Shown: positions 1 through 6,548, numbered from the stretch's first letter. The stretch is DNA of 8,103 bases from an uncultured Chitinophagaceae bacterium (GCA_903841915.1 CAIMKO010000302.1:1-8103); one strand, 5' to 3'. Translations and numbers: made by a program. The notes: a model not told the origin generated them from the letters alone.

Positions 1-1033
1 CTTTTTCCAACTGAGAACCGGCGTCGCCAACAATTTCTTTCAGGTTATCATCCAGCCAACCATTGGATCGATTGATCAATTCACCAAACTTTTCACTCTG
101 GTTCATTTGTTCTGCCACCTTTTTCCAATCGTTCATATAAAATGTAGGAACAGCACGGGGGTATTGAATCATCGTCAACTGAAATTCGATCTTAGCAATA
201 TGATTCATTAAGGTAGTGGTAAAGGGCTCCACCTTTAATCCCGGAACATTCTTCATTACCCATCTATGATTATCACAGGAACCGGAAATATTAACCGGTT
301 GAAAACTAGTAGCCGGAGCTGTTAGCGTATTGCTTGTAACAGCGGTTTGTGTTTTTACTGTGAAAGAAAAATTTACCGACGACTGATCAACAGTATTAAT
401 AAGAAAAGGCTGATATCCCTGTGCCAATGTTACATATTTATAAAATTCAGGAATACTGGCATTGTATTCACTCCATAAACAGGGATATTCTCCTTGAAAG
501 GCCCATGGCCGGAGATTTGTACTAAAGCCGGATCTGATAATGTAAGAATATTCAACAATACTTCCTTCTTTTACTGCGGGGAAAGTGAATTTTTTAATGA
601 TCAAATTCTTGTTTGCATTTTCTGAAAATACTGAACTGCTCTCCAGTTTTGTTTCAACAACTTTTCCATCTTCTAAATTATAAGTAGAAGCTTTTAAACT
701 TTCTAATTTTTCTGAATTATTGCCGGTCCCTGATGAAAATAAATAGACACTGTGGGTAGCTGCAGTAAGACCATTCTTATTTACAATTTTTATTCTTGTC
801 TTACGAGAAAATTCCATTCCAATTGAAAGCTCGTTAGGATTGGAAACAAATTCTGAATTGCCCCAATCTGCTATAATAATAGCATTGGCAGCAGAATCGG
901 TTGAAGGTGGTTTGACATCAAAATCCTGCACAGTAACTTTACCGAATTTTATTGGTATTTTTTCCTGAGCAAGTAGGTAGTTTTGTTTGGTAAAGAATAC
1001 AAGAAAAAAACAGAGGGTCAGCAGTTGTTTCAT
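1..1033 (-). CDS. DUF3857 / transglutaminase-family secreted protein (partial, C-terminus beyond window)
   Basis: An open minus-strand frame starts at an ATG at 1033-1031 and runs uninterrupted off the left edge (344 full codons). The first ~23 residues are a hydrophobic signal peptide (MKQLLTLCFFLVFF..., likely cut near LLAQ), so the protein is exported. Residues ~50-300 match the DUF3857 pattern found in front of transglutaminase-like domains in Bacteroidota. The marks are DWGNSEF (56-62), FPAVKEGSIVEYSYIIRS (151-168), RPWAFQGEYP (175-184), WVMKNVPGLK (258-267) and a W..VAEQM..SEKFG stretch (303-317). The family usually continues into a transglutaminase-like Cys-His-Asp domain, which would lie outside the window, so catalysis cannot be judged. 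The biological role of such proteins is mostly unknown. The gene diverges from queG across 83 bp, and I found no convincing promoter for it. Confidence 0.87.
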   Translation of the reverse strand, partial: MKQLLTLCFFLVFFTKQNYLLAQEKIPIKFGKVTVQDFDVKPPSTDSAANAIIIADWGNSEFVSNPNELSIGMEFSRKTRIKIVNKNGLTAATHSVYLFSSGTGNNSEKLESLKASTYNLEDGKVVETKLESSSVFSENANKNLIIKKFTFPAVKEGSIVEYSYIIRSGFSTNLRPWAFQGEYPCLWSEYNASIPEFYKYVTLAQGYQPFLINTVDQSSVNFSFTVKTQTAVTSNTLTAPATSFQPVNISGSCDNHRWVMKNVPGLKVEPFTTTLMNHIAKIEFQLTMIQYPRAVPTFYMNDWKKVAEQMNQSEKFGELINRSNGWLDDNLKEIVGDAGSQLEK

Positions 1034-1116
1034 ATGACGATTTTATAGCCGATGAATGTATAATAATAAGATTTCCTAAAAAAATATTTATTTGATGAAT
1101 CTGATAAAATAATTAA

Positions 1117-2046
1117 TTGAAAGCAAAGGAAACTCATACAAATTTCGTAAAGCGAACTGCAATACAATGCGGTTTCGATCATTGTGGCATTGCCAAAGCT
1201 GAACAATTAACAGATGATGCCCGTAGGCTGGAAAGCTGGTTGCAAAAGGGTTATAACGGAAGCATGCAGTATATGGAAAATCATTTTGACCTGCGTATCA
1301 ATCCTGCATTGTTGGTTCCCGGCGCCAGATCCGTGATCACTTTATTAAAGAACTATTTTCCTGCGCAACATCAAGATGTTGCAACACCAAAGATCAGCAA
1401 ATATGCTTTTGGAAAAGATTATCATGAAGTGATAAAAGATAGTTTGAAAGACTTTTTATCACTCCTACAAAATAAAATAGGTGAAATAAACGGAAGAGGC
1501 TTTGTTGATTCTGCCCCCGTTTTAGAAAGAGCCTGGGCAGTGAAGAGTGGTTTGGGATGGATCGGCAAGAACGGAAATCTGATCAAAAAACAAAACGGTT
1601 CTTTATTCTTTATTGCCACACTGATCGTTGATGTTGAACTGGAATATGATGATGCTTTCGCTAAAGATTATTGCGGTTCCTGTACCAAATGCATCGACAG
1701 TTGCCCAACTGCTGCCATTATGAGTGACAAAGTGATCGATGGCAGTAAATGCATTTCTTACTTTACCATTGAATTAAAAGATGCGTTGATCCCTGATAGC
1801 ATGAAAGGGAAATTTGATAATTGGATGTTTGGCTGCGATGTTTGTCAGGATGTTTGTCCCTGGAACCGTTTCAGCAAACCGCATAACGAGATCAGGTTCA
1901 CTCCCATTCCTGAAATTTTAAACCTTTCAACAAAAGAATGGCAGAACATGACTGAAGAAACATTCAAGCAGGTTTTTAAAAACTCCCCTTTAAAGAGAAG
2001 CAAGTATTCCGGCATTCAAAGGAATCTGAAATTTATTCAGCAATAA
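1117..2046 (+). CDS. queG: Epoxyqueuosine reductase QueG
   Basis: QueG reduces epoxyqueuosine to queuosine in the wobble position of GUN-anticodon tRNAs, using cobalamin and two [4Fe-4S] clusters in the cytoplasm. The N-terminal DUF1730-type half contains FVDSAPVLERAWAVKSGLGWIGKNG (129-153 in pieces), including the conserved catalytic Asp (here D131). The ferredoxin-like part has exactly the eight expected cysteines: C186, C189, C192 and C196 (CGSCTKCIDSCP), C212 (KCISYFTIE), and C240, C243 and C247 (GCDVCQDVCPW). At 309 residues it lacks the C-terminal HEAT-like extension of the ~380-residue E. coli and B. subtilis enzymes; this short form looks complete because the frame ends cleanly. The start is taken as TTG at 1117. 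An in-frame TAA lies directly before it, and the first in-frame ATG (1264) would delete conserved N-terminal sequence. It is followed after 34 nt by anmK on the same strand, and co-transcription is likely. Confidence 0.93.
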   Translation: MKAKETHTNFVKRTAIQCGFDHCGIAKAEQLTDDARRLESWLQKGYNGSMQYMENHFDLRINPALLVPGARSVITLLKNYFPAQHQDVATPKISKYAFGKDYHEVIKDSLKDFLSLLQNKIGEINGRGFVDSAPVLERAWAVKSGLGWIGKNGNLIKKQNGSLFFIATLIVDVELEYDDAFAKDYCGSCTKCIDSCPTAAIMSDKVIDGSKCISYFTIELKDALIPDSMKGKFDNWMFGCDVCQDVCPWNRFSKPHNEIRFTPIPEILNLSTKEWQNMTEETFKQVFKNSPLKRSKYSGIQRNLKFIQQ

Positions 2047-2063
2047 AATTGAAAGTATATTTA
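2032..2063 (+). promoter_or_regulatory. Weak candidate promoter for anmK
   Basis: TTTA (2032-2035), a 20-nt spacer and TATATTTA (2056-2063) resemble the Bacteroidota TTTG-N19/20-TAnnTTTG promoter with one mismatch in each element. The -7-like box ends 17 nt before the anmK ATG. The -33-like box lies inside the end of queG, so it would allow separate transcription of anmK. AT-rich DNA gives such matches by chance, hence the low confidence. Confidence 0.22.
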
Positions 2064-2080
2064 TGCTGCAATAACATAAA

Positions 2081-3283
2081 ATGAACAAGAACATTCAACA
2101 ATTATATCGCATTGCCAATAAAGAAGAAAGAGTGATCATTGGCTTGATGAGCGGCACTTCATTAGACGGATTAGATATTGCGCTCTGCCGTTTTAAAGGA
2201 TCAGGTACTGCAACTCAAATTGAGATCTTATTTTTCGACAGCATTGCATATGATGATGATTTTAAAAAAGAGATCAAATCTGTTTTCAGTAAAAAGAATG
2301 TTGATCTTGAAAAAGTCTGCTTACTGAATGCATGGATCGCAGAAAGACATGCTTCAATGATCAATGCTTGTTTACAAAAATGGAATATTAAAAATGAGGC
2401 TGTTGATCTGATCGCAAGTCATGGTCAAACCATTTACCATGCTCCTAAACTCCTGCACGGTATTGAAAAGTTTCCCAATGCCACTTTACAGATCGGTGAT
2501 GGCGATCATCTCGCTGTTCATACCGGAATTATCACAGTAAGTGACTTCAGACAAAAACATGTTGCTGCCGGCGGAGAAGGTGCGCCATTAGCTGTTTATG
2601 GTGATTATTTTATCTTCAGCAAAAAGGGAGAGAACCGTATCATGCTCAACATTGGCGGCATTGCAAACTTTACTTATTTACCCGGCAATTTAAATGCTGA
2701 TGAGGTTTTCAGTACTGATACAGGAACAGGCAATACTTTAATGGATGCCTATATTCAAAAACATTTCGAAGGAAAATATTTTGACAAAGACGCTGCAATA
2801 GCAAAACAGGGAACTATCAATGAGGATCTATTAAAGGCATTGAAAGATCATCCTTTCTTTAAAAAAGGTTTTCCGAAAACAACGGGACCTGAATTATTTA
2901 ATCTTGATTATGTTGATGCCGCCAAACAAAGATCGAACAGCCAATCCATCTCGCATTTTGATACAATGGCAACATTGAATCGTTTTACAGCCGATACTAT
3001 TGTAGATGCATTGCAAAGAACCATGAGTGGCAATAATGATTATATTGTTTACAGCAGTGGTGGCGGTATGCACAATGAATTATTGATGCAGAACATTCAA
3101 CAACAATTGCCCGATATCATCTTTAAGAATATTGATAGTTTAAAAGTAAATCCGGATGCCAAAGAAGCATTGCTGTTTGCTGTATTGGCTAATGAATGTG
3201 TTTGCGGAGGAGAGATAAAATTCGGTAAAGGAGAAAAAGGGATACCTAATGTGACCATGGGGAAGATCAGTTTTCCATGGTAA
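2081..3283 (+). CDS. anmK: Anhydro-N-acetylmuramic acid kinase AnmK
   Basis: AnmK hydrolyses and phosphorylates 1,6-anhydro-MurNAc (ATP + water) to MurNAc-6-phosphate, a cytoplasmic step of cell-wall recycling usually followed by the MurQ etherase. The 400-residue protein has the family's order of motifs: GLMSGTSLDGLD (21-32, phosphate loop), SHGQTIYHAP (113-122), DFRQKHVAAGGEGAPL (155-170), MLNIGGIANFTYL (188-200), STDTGTGNTLMDA (211-223), PKTTGPELFN and YSSGGGMHNELLM near the C-terminal third, and PDAKEALLFAVLANE near the end. Length and motifs are complete, so it is very probably functional. The ATG at 2081 gives 17 residues before the phosphate loop region, which suits Bacteroidota homologues. 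It lies 34 nt after queG. Its last 17 bp overlap the convergent SRPBCC gene. No murQ or other recycling gene is in the window. Confidence 0.95.
   Translation: MNKNIQQLYRIANKEERVIIGLMSGTSLDGLDIALCRFKGSGTATQIEILFFDSIAYDDDFKKEIKSVFSKKNVDLEKVCLLNAWIAERHASMINACLQKWNIKNEAVDLIASHGQTIYHAPKLLHGIEKFPNATLQIGDGDHLAVHTGIITVSDFRQKHVAAGGEGAPLAVYGDYFIFSKKGENRIMLNIGGIANFTYLPGNLNADEVFSTDTGTGNTLMDAYIQKHFEGKYFDKDAAIAKQGTINEDLLKALKDHPFFKKGFPKTTGPELFNLDYVDAAKQRSNSQSISHFDTMATLNRFTADTIVDALQRTMSGNNDYIVYSSGGGMHNELLMQNIQQQLPDIIFKNIDSLKVNPDAKEALLFAVLANECVCGGEIKFGKGEKGIPNVTMGKISFPW
3255..3280 (+). terminator. Hairpin at the 3' end of anmK (possible terminator)
   Basis: In plus-strand RNA, 3255-3264 (CCATGGGGAA) pairs fully with 3271-3280 (TTTTCCATGG): ten base pairs including two G-U wobbles, around a six-base loop (GATCAG). 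The stem ends right before the anmK stop codon. A T-run (GTTTTTT) follows only ~15 nt later, so this is not a textbook intrinsic terminator. In minus-strand RNA the two wobbles become A-C mismatches, so the structure favours anmK transcripts. It also lies in the overlap with the convergent gene. Confidence 0.35.
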
Positions 3284-3782
3284 CAGGTAGTGGTGTTTTT
3301 TCTGCAATGCTTTTTAAACGAGCCAAATTGCTTTCCATCATCGTACCCAATATCTTATCATTCATCATCGATGCAAACTTTTCCCAGGGATACCATTGTA
3401 TATGCTGTGTAAACTCCCATTGAACGATCGTTATTTTAGAAGCTGAATCATTCAATACATTTATTGCGGAAGTCATCTTTTTATTCTTGTTCTGCCAACT
3501 GGAATTGATAGAATAAACCGAACCCGTTGTATCAATCACAACAGTTGTTCCTGCAAGATTTGCTTCAGTAGCTGAAAGGATCTTTACAGATTCTTTTTCC
3601 ATTCCATTGATCCATTTCTTCCATCCGTTAAAATCTTTTACCAACGGAACGATCGAATCTTTGGGAACATAAATATTTACGGCCCTTGATACTATAACTG
3701 TTGAAGGAAATAATAAAGAGATAAAAGTAACCACCGCAAATAATACGACTGCACTGATCAATCCAAGTTTTAAAAAACGCAT
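3267..3782 (-). CDS. Membrane-anchored SRPBCC-family protein
   Basis: This 171-residue protein has one N-terminal hydrophobic segment (residues ~6-26, LGLISAVVLFAVVTF) followed by a soluble domain of ~145 residues. The soluble part fits the SRPBCC (START/polyketide-cyclase-like) helix-grip fold: VSRAVNIYVPKDSIVPLVKDFNGWKKW (31-57 in pieces), where strand one leads into a helix and the tryptophan-rich 'WxxW' turn, alternating beta strands (80-125), and a long C-terminal helix (135-160, MMNDKILGTMMESNLARLKSI). No catalytic residues can be assigned and the ligand is unknown. The segment could be an uncleaved anchor, with the domain on the periplasmic side. The stop lies 17 nt inside the convergent anmK. 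Upstream, after a 92-bp gap, lies the ABC permease on the same strand, so it may be co-transcribed with it. Confidence 0.8.
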   Translation of the reverse strand: MRFLKLGLISAVVLFAVVTFISLLFPSTVIVSRAVNIYVPKDSIVPLVKDFNGWKKWINGMEKESVKILSATEANLAGTTVVIDTTGSVYSINSSWQNKNKKMTSAINVLNDSASKITIVQWEFTQHIQWYPWEKFASMMNDKILGTMMESNLARLKSIAEKTPLPVTMEN

Positions 3783-3874
3783 ATACTAAATTTAAAAACC
3801 AAAGACTAAAAAAGAAAAAACTAAATCGTTGATTATTGAAGCAACCTTTATTTATTTATTCCCTACTAAAAAAT

Positions 3875-4981
3875 TTATTCCCATTTAAAGGTTTTGATAG
3901 CTACAGCATATACGACAATGCCCCAAATACCAAGTATGCTTATTTCTTTCCACACATCAATCAAACTTGCTCCTTCAAAAGCAATGCTGCGCATGGCATT
4001 ATTGAAATGAGTTAATGGCAATATTTTACATAATGGCTGTAACCATGTTGGAAAATTATCGATCGAGAAAAATGTTCCCGCCAACAAAAACTGAGGCAAT
4101 GTAAATAAATTGGCAAACGGAGGAATGGTACTTTCATTCTTTGCCAAACCACTCACGATAAAACCAAATCCCATGAATACGAGCAAGGCCAGAAAGCTTA
4201 ATGCCATAATTTCTAAGAATGTCACGAATCCGTGTACCAATGTAAAATGAAAAGCCAGATTACCTAAACCGATGATGATGACAGCTGTCATCAATTGAAA
4301 CAGCACACGACTCAATGTTTCTCCGAGAATGATATAGGAACGACGAATAGGTGTTGCATAAAATCTTTTCAAGACCAATTGCTGACGCAGATTAAAGAAT
4401 AAAAAGGCTACGCCAAATACACCGGCACTTAATAAAGAGAAGCCCAACTGTCCGGGTAAAATGAAATCGATTGTCCTATAAATACGTCCGGGGATTTTCT
4501 CCACATCATTACTGATCGTTGCAATGGTAGGCGTATTGGGGAATGCCTGTTTATTGACTCCCGAAACAACCGATTCAATGATCTGTTTCAGTACTGAAAT
4601 ATTTTGTGGTGAAACTGCTTCCGAACTTTTTAACTGAATATGAAATGGTGATTTACCATCTGCAGCCTTTTCGATCAATATTACAGCCGTTAATCTACCT
4701 TTTTCCAGATCTTCTTTGATCTCCTCGTCTGATTTTATTTTGAATTTTAAATTGGGGATACTTTTCAAAATATTGTAGACGGGATTGATGGTGTCGGATT
4801 TTTTATCCATCGCCACATTTATACTATATCCTCCCCCCCCGCCAATAAATCCAAACACCAAAATAAAGATCAAAGGAAACCCAATACTGAAGAGCACTGC
4901 AGAAGGACTTCTAAAAGTAGATTTCAGGCTTGCTTTGGTTATTGCAAACATTGCTTTTACCTGACTGTAATGATCGGCCAT
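3875..4981 (-). CDS. ABC-2 type transporter permease
   Basis: This 368-residue protein has the layout of an ABC2_membrane-type exporter permease. A cytoplasmic start leads to TM1 (~28-47), then a ~120-residue extracytoplasmic domain (~50-170). A cluster of TM helices follows (~175-197, 220-245, 252-280, 285-308 and 345-363). The NLRQQLVLKRFYATPIRRSYIILGE stretch (197-221 in pieces) is the family's conserved cytoplasmic coupling region (usually 'ER..GT..RLL.TP..R..IL.GK'). It would need an ATPase partner to drive export of a lipid, drug or polymer, and none is encoded in this window. A perfect promoter about 17 nt upstream supports the ATG at 4981. Codons 47-51 (GGGGG) contain an uninterrupted G8 tract in the coding strand. 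The substrate cannot be inferred. Confidence 0.88.
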   Translation of the reverse strand: MADHYSQVKAMFAITKASLKSTFRSPSAVLFSIGFPLIFILVFGFIGGGGGYSINVAMDKKSDTINPVYNILKSIPNLKFKIKSDEEIKEDLEKGRLTAVILIEKAADGKSPFHIQLKSSEAVSPQNISVLKQIIESVVSGVNKQAFPNTPTIATISNDVEKIPGRIYRTIDFILPGQLGFSLLSAGVFGVAFLFFNLRQQLVLKRFYATPIRRSYIILGETLSRVLFQLMTAVIIIGLGNLAFHFTLVHGFVTFLEIMALSFLALLVFMGFGFIVSGLAKNESTIPPFANLFTLPQFLLAGTFFSIDNFPTWLQPLCKILPLTHFNNAMRSIAFEGASLIDVWKEISILGIWGIVVYAVAIKTFKWE

Positions 4982-4997
4982 AATTTTTCTTGAGGCA

Positions 4998-5028
4998 CAA
5001 ATCTATCTGTTTATTCTGCTAAACCAAA
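4998..5028 (-). promoter_or_regulatory. Bacteroidota-type promoter of the ABC permease gene
   Basis: On the minus strand, TTTG (5028-5025) is followed by a 19-nt spacer and TAGATTTG (5005-4998). This matches the Bacteroidota primary-sigma consensus TTTG-N19-TAnnTTTG at every fixed position. Transcription would begin near 4991, giving a leader of only about 10 nt before the ATG at 4981. This is the best promoter in the window. Confidence 0.7.
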
Positions 5029-5072
5029 AATTGAAAACAGAAATTGGTTTTATGTTACTAACAGTTGGTTTT
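5021..5072. repeat. TTGGTTT repeat cluster upstream of the permease promoter
   Basis: AAACCAA at 5021-5027 is an inverted copy of TTGGTTT at 5044-5050, and a direct copy follows at 5065-5071. The two direct copies share the longer AACAG(AAA)TTGGTTTT unit (5036-5051 and 5060-5072) and are 21 bp apart, about two helical turns. The inverted copy overlaps the -33 box. This arrangement would suit a regulator of the permease gene, but no regulator is identified. Confidence 0.35.
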
Positions 5073-5112
5073 GATAGCTTCTTCTTACGGGTAATTCAAA
5101 GGAATCACTTCG

Positions 5113-5266
5113 TGCAATGTGATTAAGTTAAGGAATAAGATGTCATGGTGAGGCACTCGAACACTGCCCGACTTCGCCATTCAGGCGGGCATGATTTTAT
5201 AACGAACGATCATTAATCACTCTTCGAGAGCCTCAGAGTGACAATCCTTAACTTAATGACATTACC
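5113..5266. repeat. Imperfect palindromic intergenic element (REP/MITE-like)
   Basis: The outer arms 5116-5133 (AATGTGATTAAGTTAAGG) and 5246-5263 are complementary at 17 of 18 positions. Inner arms 5142-5161 (GTCATGGTGAGGCACTCGAA) and 5223-5242 are complementary at 16 of 20. Between them sits a smaller hairpin, TGCCCG (5165-5170) with CGGGCA (5186-5191). CTTCG occurs just outside both ends (5108-5112 and 5267-5271) and could be a target-site duplication, though five bases is weak evidence. There is no coding capacity. Similar TGAGG...CTCGAA palindromes recur between genes in Bacteroidota, as I recall, but I could not search for copies. It fills most of the gap between the divergent permease and folK. 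Confidence 0.62.
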
Positions 5267-5321
5267 CTTCGGAACAGGCTTTTAAGGTTTTATCATGAAT
5301 CAACTAACTTGCACAATACGC

Positions 5322-5822
5322 ATGAAAGAATACACTGCATATATTTTAATTGGCGGAAATATTGGTGATCCCTTTAATAATCTGCGCACGGCTAAGGAAT
5401 TAATGAGCAAGCAATGCGGAACGATCATCAAAGAGTCTTCCATTTATCAAACAGCGGCATGGGGTTTGACCGATCAGCCTGATTTCCTGAATCAGGTCAT
5501 CATTTTATCTACTACCCTCAATCCTGAAACCTTGATGCGGAGTCTACTGTCCGTAGAAGAAACAATGGGAAGAAAAAGAAATATCAAATTCGGACCCAGG
5601 ATCATTGATCTCGATATTTTACTTATTGATGACTTTTTAATTGAATCTGAGCTACTCAACGTACCGCATCCTGCCCTACAAAAAAGAAAATTTGCATTGA
5701 TCCCTTTGAATGAAGTAGCTCCCGATCTGGTTCATCCTGTGGAAAATAAAACTATCAACCAGTTATTAACGGATTGCAAGGATGAATTAGTTGTGCAAAA
5801 AATTTCTGCGCCTGCTAGCTGA
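5322..5822 (+). CDS. folK: 2-amino-4-hydroxy-6-hydroxymethyldihydropteridine diphosphokinase (HPPK)
   Basis: HPPK transfers pyrophosphate from ATP to 6-hydroxymethyl-dihydropterin, the step before dihydropteroate synthase in folate synthesis. The motifs are in order for a 166-residue product: YILIGGNIGD (7-16, pterin-binding start of strand one), SSIYQTAAWG (39-48), RKRNIKFGPRIIDLDIL (84-100, with the two Mg-binding aspartates D96 and D98 and the ATP-contacting arginines) and NVPHPALQKRKFALIPL (113-129). I prefer the ATG at 5322, which puts five residues before the first strand as is usual for the family. An in-frame ATG at 5295 would add nine unconserved residues (MNQLTCTIR) and cannot be excluded. 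The gene stands 25 nt before the deoxynucleoside kinase, probably as an operon. No clear promoter was found; the repeat element lies just upstream. Confidence 0.94.
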   Translation: MKEYTAYILIGGNIGDPFNNLRTAKELMSKQCGTIIKESSIYQTAAWGLTDQPDFLNQVIILSTTLNPETLMRSLLSVEETMGRKRNIKFGPRIIDLDILLIDDFLIESELLNVPHPALQKRKFALIPLNEVAPDLVHPVENKTINQLLTDCKDELVVQKISAPAS

Positions 5823-5837
5823 TGCCAGTTAATTTTG
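5805..5837 (+). promoter_or_regulatory. Candidate internal promoter before the deoxynucleoside kinase
   Basis: TAATTTTG at 5830-5837 matches TAnnTTTG exactly. TCTG at 5805-5808 is a 3-of-4 match to TTTG with a 21-nt spacer. It ends 10 nt before the kinase ATG and overlaps the end of folK, so it could give the kinase its own short-leader transcript. The same stretch also forms a small TGCCA/TGGCA dyad (5823-5840). Confidence 0.3.
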
Positions 5838-5847
5838 GCAACATCTT

Positions 5848-6489
5848 ATGGCAACAATACAACATCGTTTTATAACAGTAGAAGGTAATATCGGTGCGGG
5901 CAAAACCACGCTCACCCATTTACTGGCAAAACGGCTAAATGCGAGACTGATACTGGAAGAATTTGCAGACAATCCTTTCCTGCCCAAATTTTACGAAAAT
6001 CCCAAGCAATATGCATTTCCATTAGAACTGTTCTTTATGGCAGAACGCTACAAACAGCTGAAAGAAATGCTGCAGACTAAGGATATGTTTCAGAATATCA
6101 CCGTTTCGGATTATCTCTTCACCAAATGCTTGTTGTTTGCCAAAGTGAATTTGCCGGAAGAAGAATTTCGATTGTATCAAAAACTGTTTGATATCATGCA
6201 TCAGCAATTATTGTTTCCTGATGTGCTGATCTATCTGCATGCACCTGTGTCGAAACTGCAGGAAAATATCAAAAAAAGAAAAAGGGCATACGAGCAAAAT
6301 ATCCCGGATGAATATCTCTTCAATATTCAGGAAACCTATACCAGCTATATCAAACAACACAATATCAAGACCATTTTCATTGATGCAAGTAATGCCGATT
6401 TTTTAGGTAACGAAAAACATCTTCAGGTGGTGCTAAATGCATTGGAAAATGACTATGAACAGGGGCAGCATTATTTTACATTGCCTTAG
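5848..6489 (+). CDS. Deoxynucleoside kinase (dNK/dGK-dCK family)
   Basis: This cytoplasmic salvage enzyme phosphorylates deoxynucleosides to 5'-monophosphates with ATP. The 213-residue protein opens with the P-loop GNIGAGKT (13-20). It continues with LEEFADNPFLPKFY (36-49, the substrate-side EE motif) and FPLELFFMAERYKQL (57-71), which is typical of bacterial members. VSDYLFTKCLLFAK (86-99) stands at the position of the DRS/ERS motif, and RKRAYEQNIPDEYL (144-157) is the arginine-rich LID. The motifs clearly give the family, but substrate preference (purine or pyrimidine) cannot be read from the sequence. Length fits the family. It follows folK after 25 nt; the pairing links deoxynucleotide salvage with folate supply and is, from memory, common in Bacteroidota. 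Confidence 0.9.
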   Translation: MATIQHRFITVEGNIGAGKTTLTHLLAKRLNARLILEEFADNPFLPKFYENPKQYAFPLELFFMAERYKQLKEMLQTKDMFQNITVSDYLFTKCLLFAKVNLPEEEFRLYQKLFDIMHQQLLFPDVLIYLHAPVSKLQENIKKRKRAYEQNIPDEYLFNIQETYTSYIKQHNIKTIFIDASNADFLGNEKHLQVVLNALENDYEQGQHYFTLP

Positions 6490-6526
6490 CCCATTTTCAA
6501 AACCATTTCATATTTCCTTTCAAACC

Positions 6527-6538
6527 GCAAACGTTTGC
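6527..6538. promoter_or_regulatory. LacI/PurR-type operator-like palindrome
   Basis: GCAAACGTTTGC is a perfect 12-bp palindrome with the central CG and flanking AAAC/GTTT typical of LacI-family operators. With two more bases on each side, 13 of 16 positions agree with the E. coli PurR consensus ACGCAAACGTTTGCGT. It lies 83 bp before the secreted-protein/receptor operon and 37 bp after the kinase stop. No LacI-family gene is in the window, so the regulator would act in trans. Confidence 0.45.
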
Positions 6539-6548
6539 TGTCATATTC

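Noticed and set aside
1034..1116. Divergent promoter pair between the DUF3857 gene and queG
   Set aside because: Boxes such as TTTATTTG (1087-1094, plus) and TACATTCA (minus) exist, but none has a proper -33 partner at the right distance, so no promoter is called.
1422..1619. Minus-strand open frame of 65 codons inside queG
   Set aside because: It lies fully opposite a well-conserved enzyme gene, its translation resembles no protein, and it is explained as a shadow frame.
3854..3882. Direct repeat ATTTATTCCC (3854-3863 and 3873-3882) at the end of the permease gene
   Set aside because: Ten bases of low-complexity AT-rich sequence, one copy inside the coding end; no structure or function follows from it.
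4982..5294. A missed small gene or RNA gene in the largest gap
   Set aside because: No open frame with coding character and no tRNA cloverleaf; the structure present is explained by the palindromic repeat and the permease promoter.
6022..6207. Minus-strand open frame of 61 codons inside the deoxynucleoside kinase
   Set aside because: Antisense shadow of a conserved gene with no independent coding signs.
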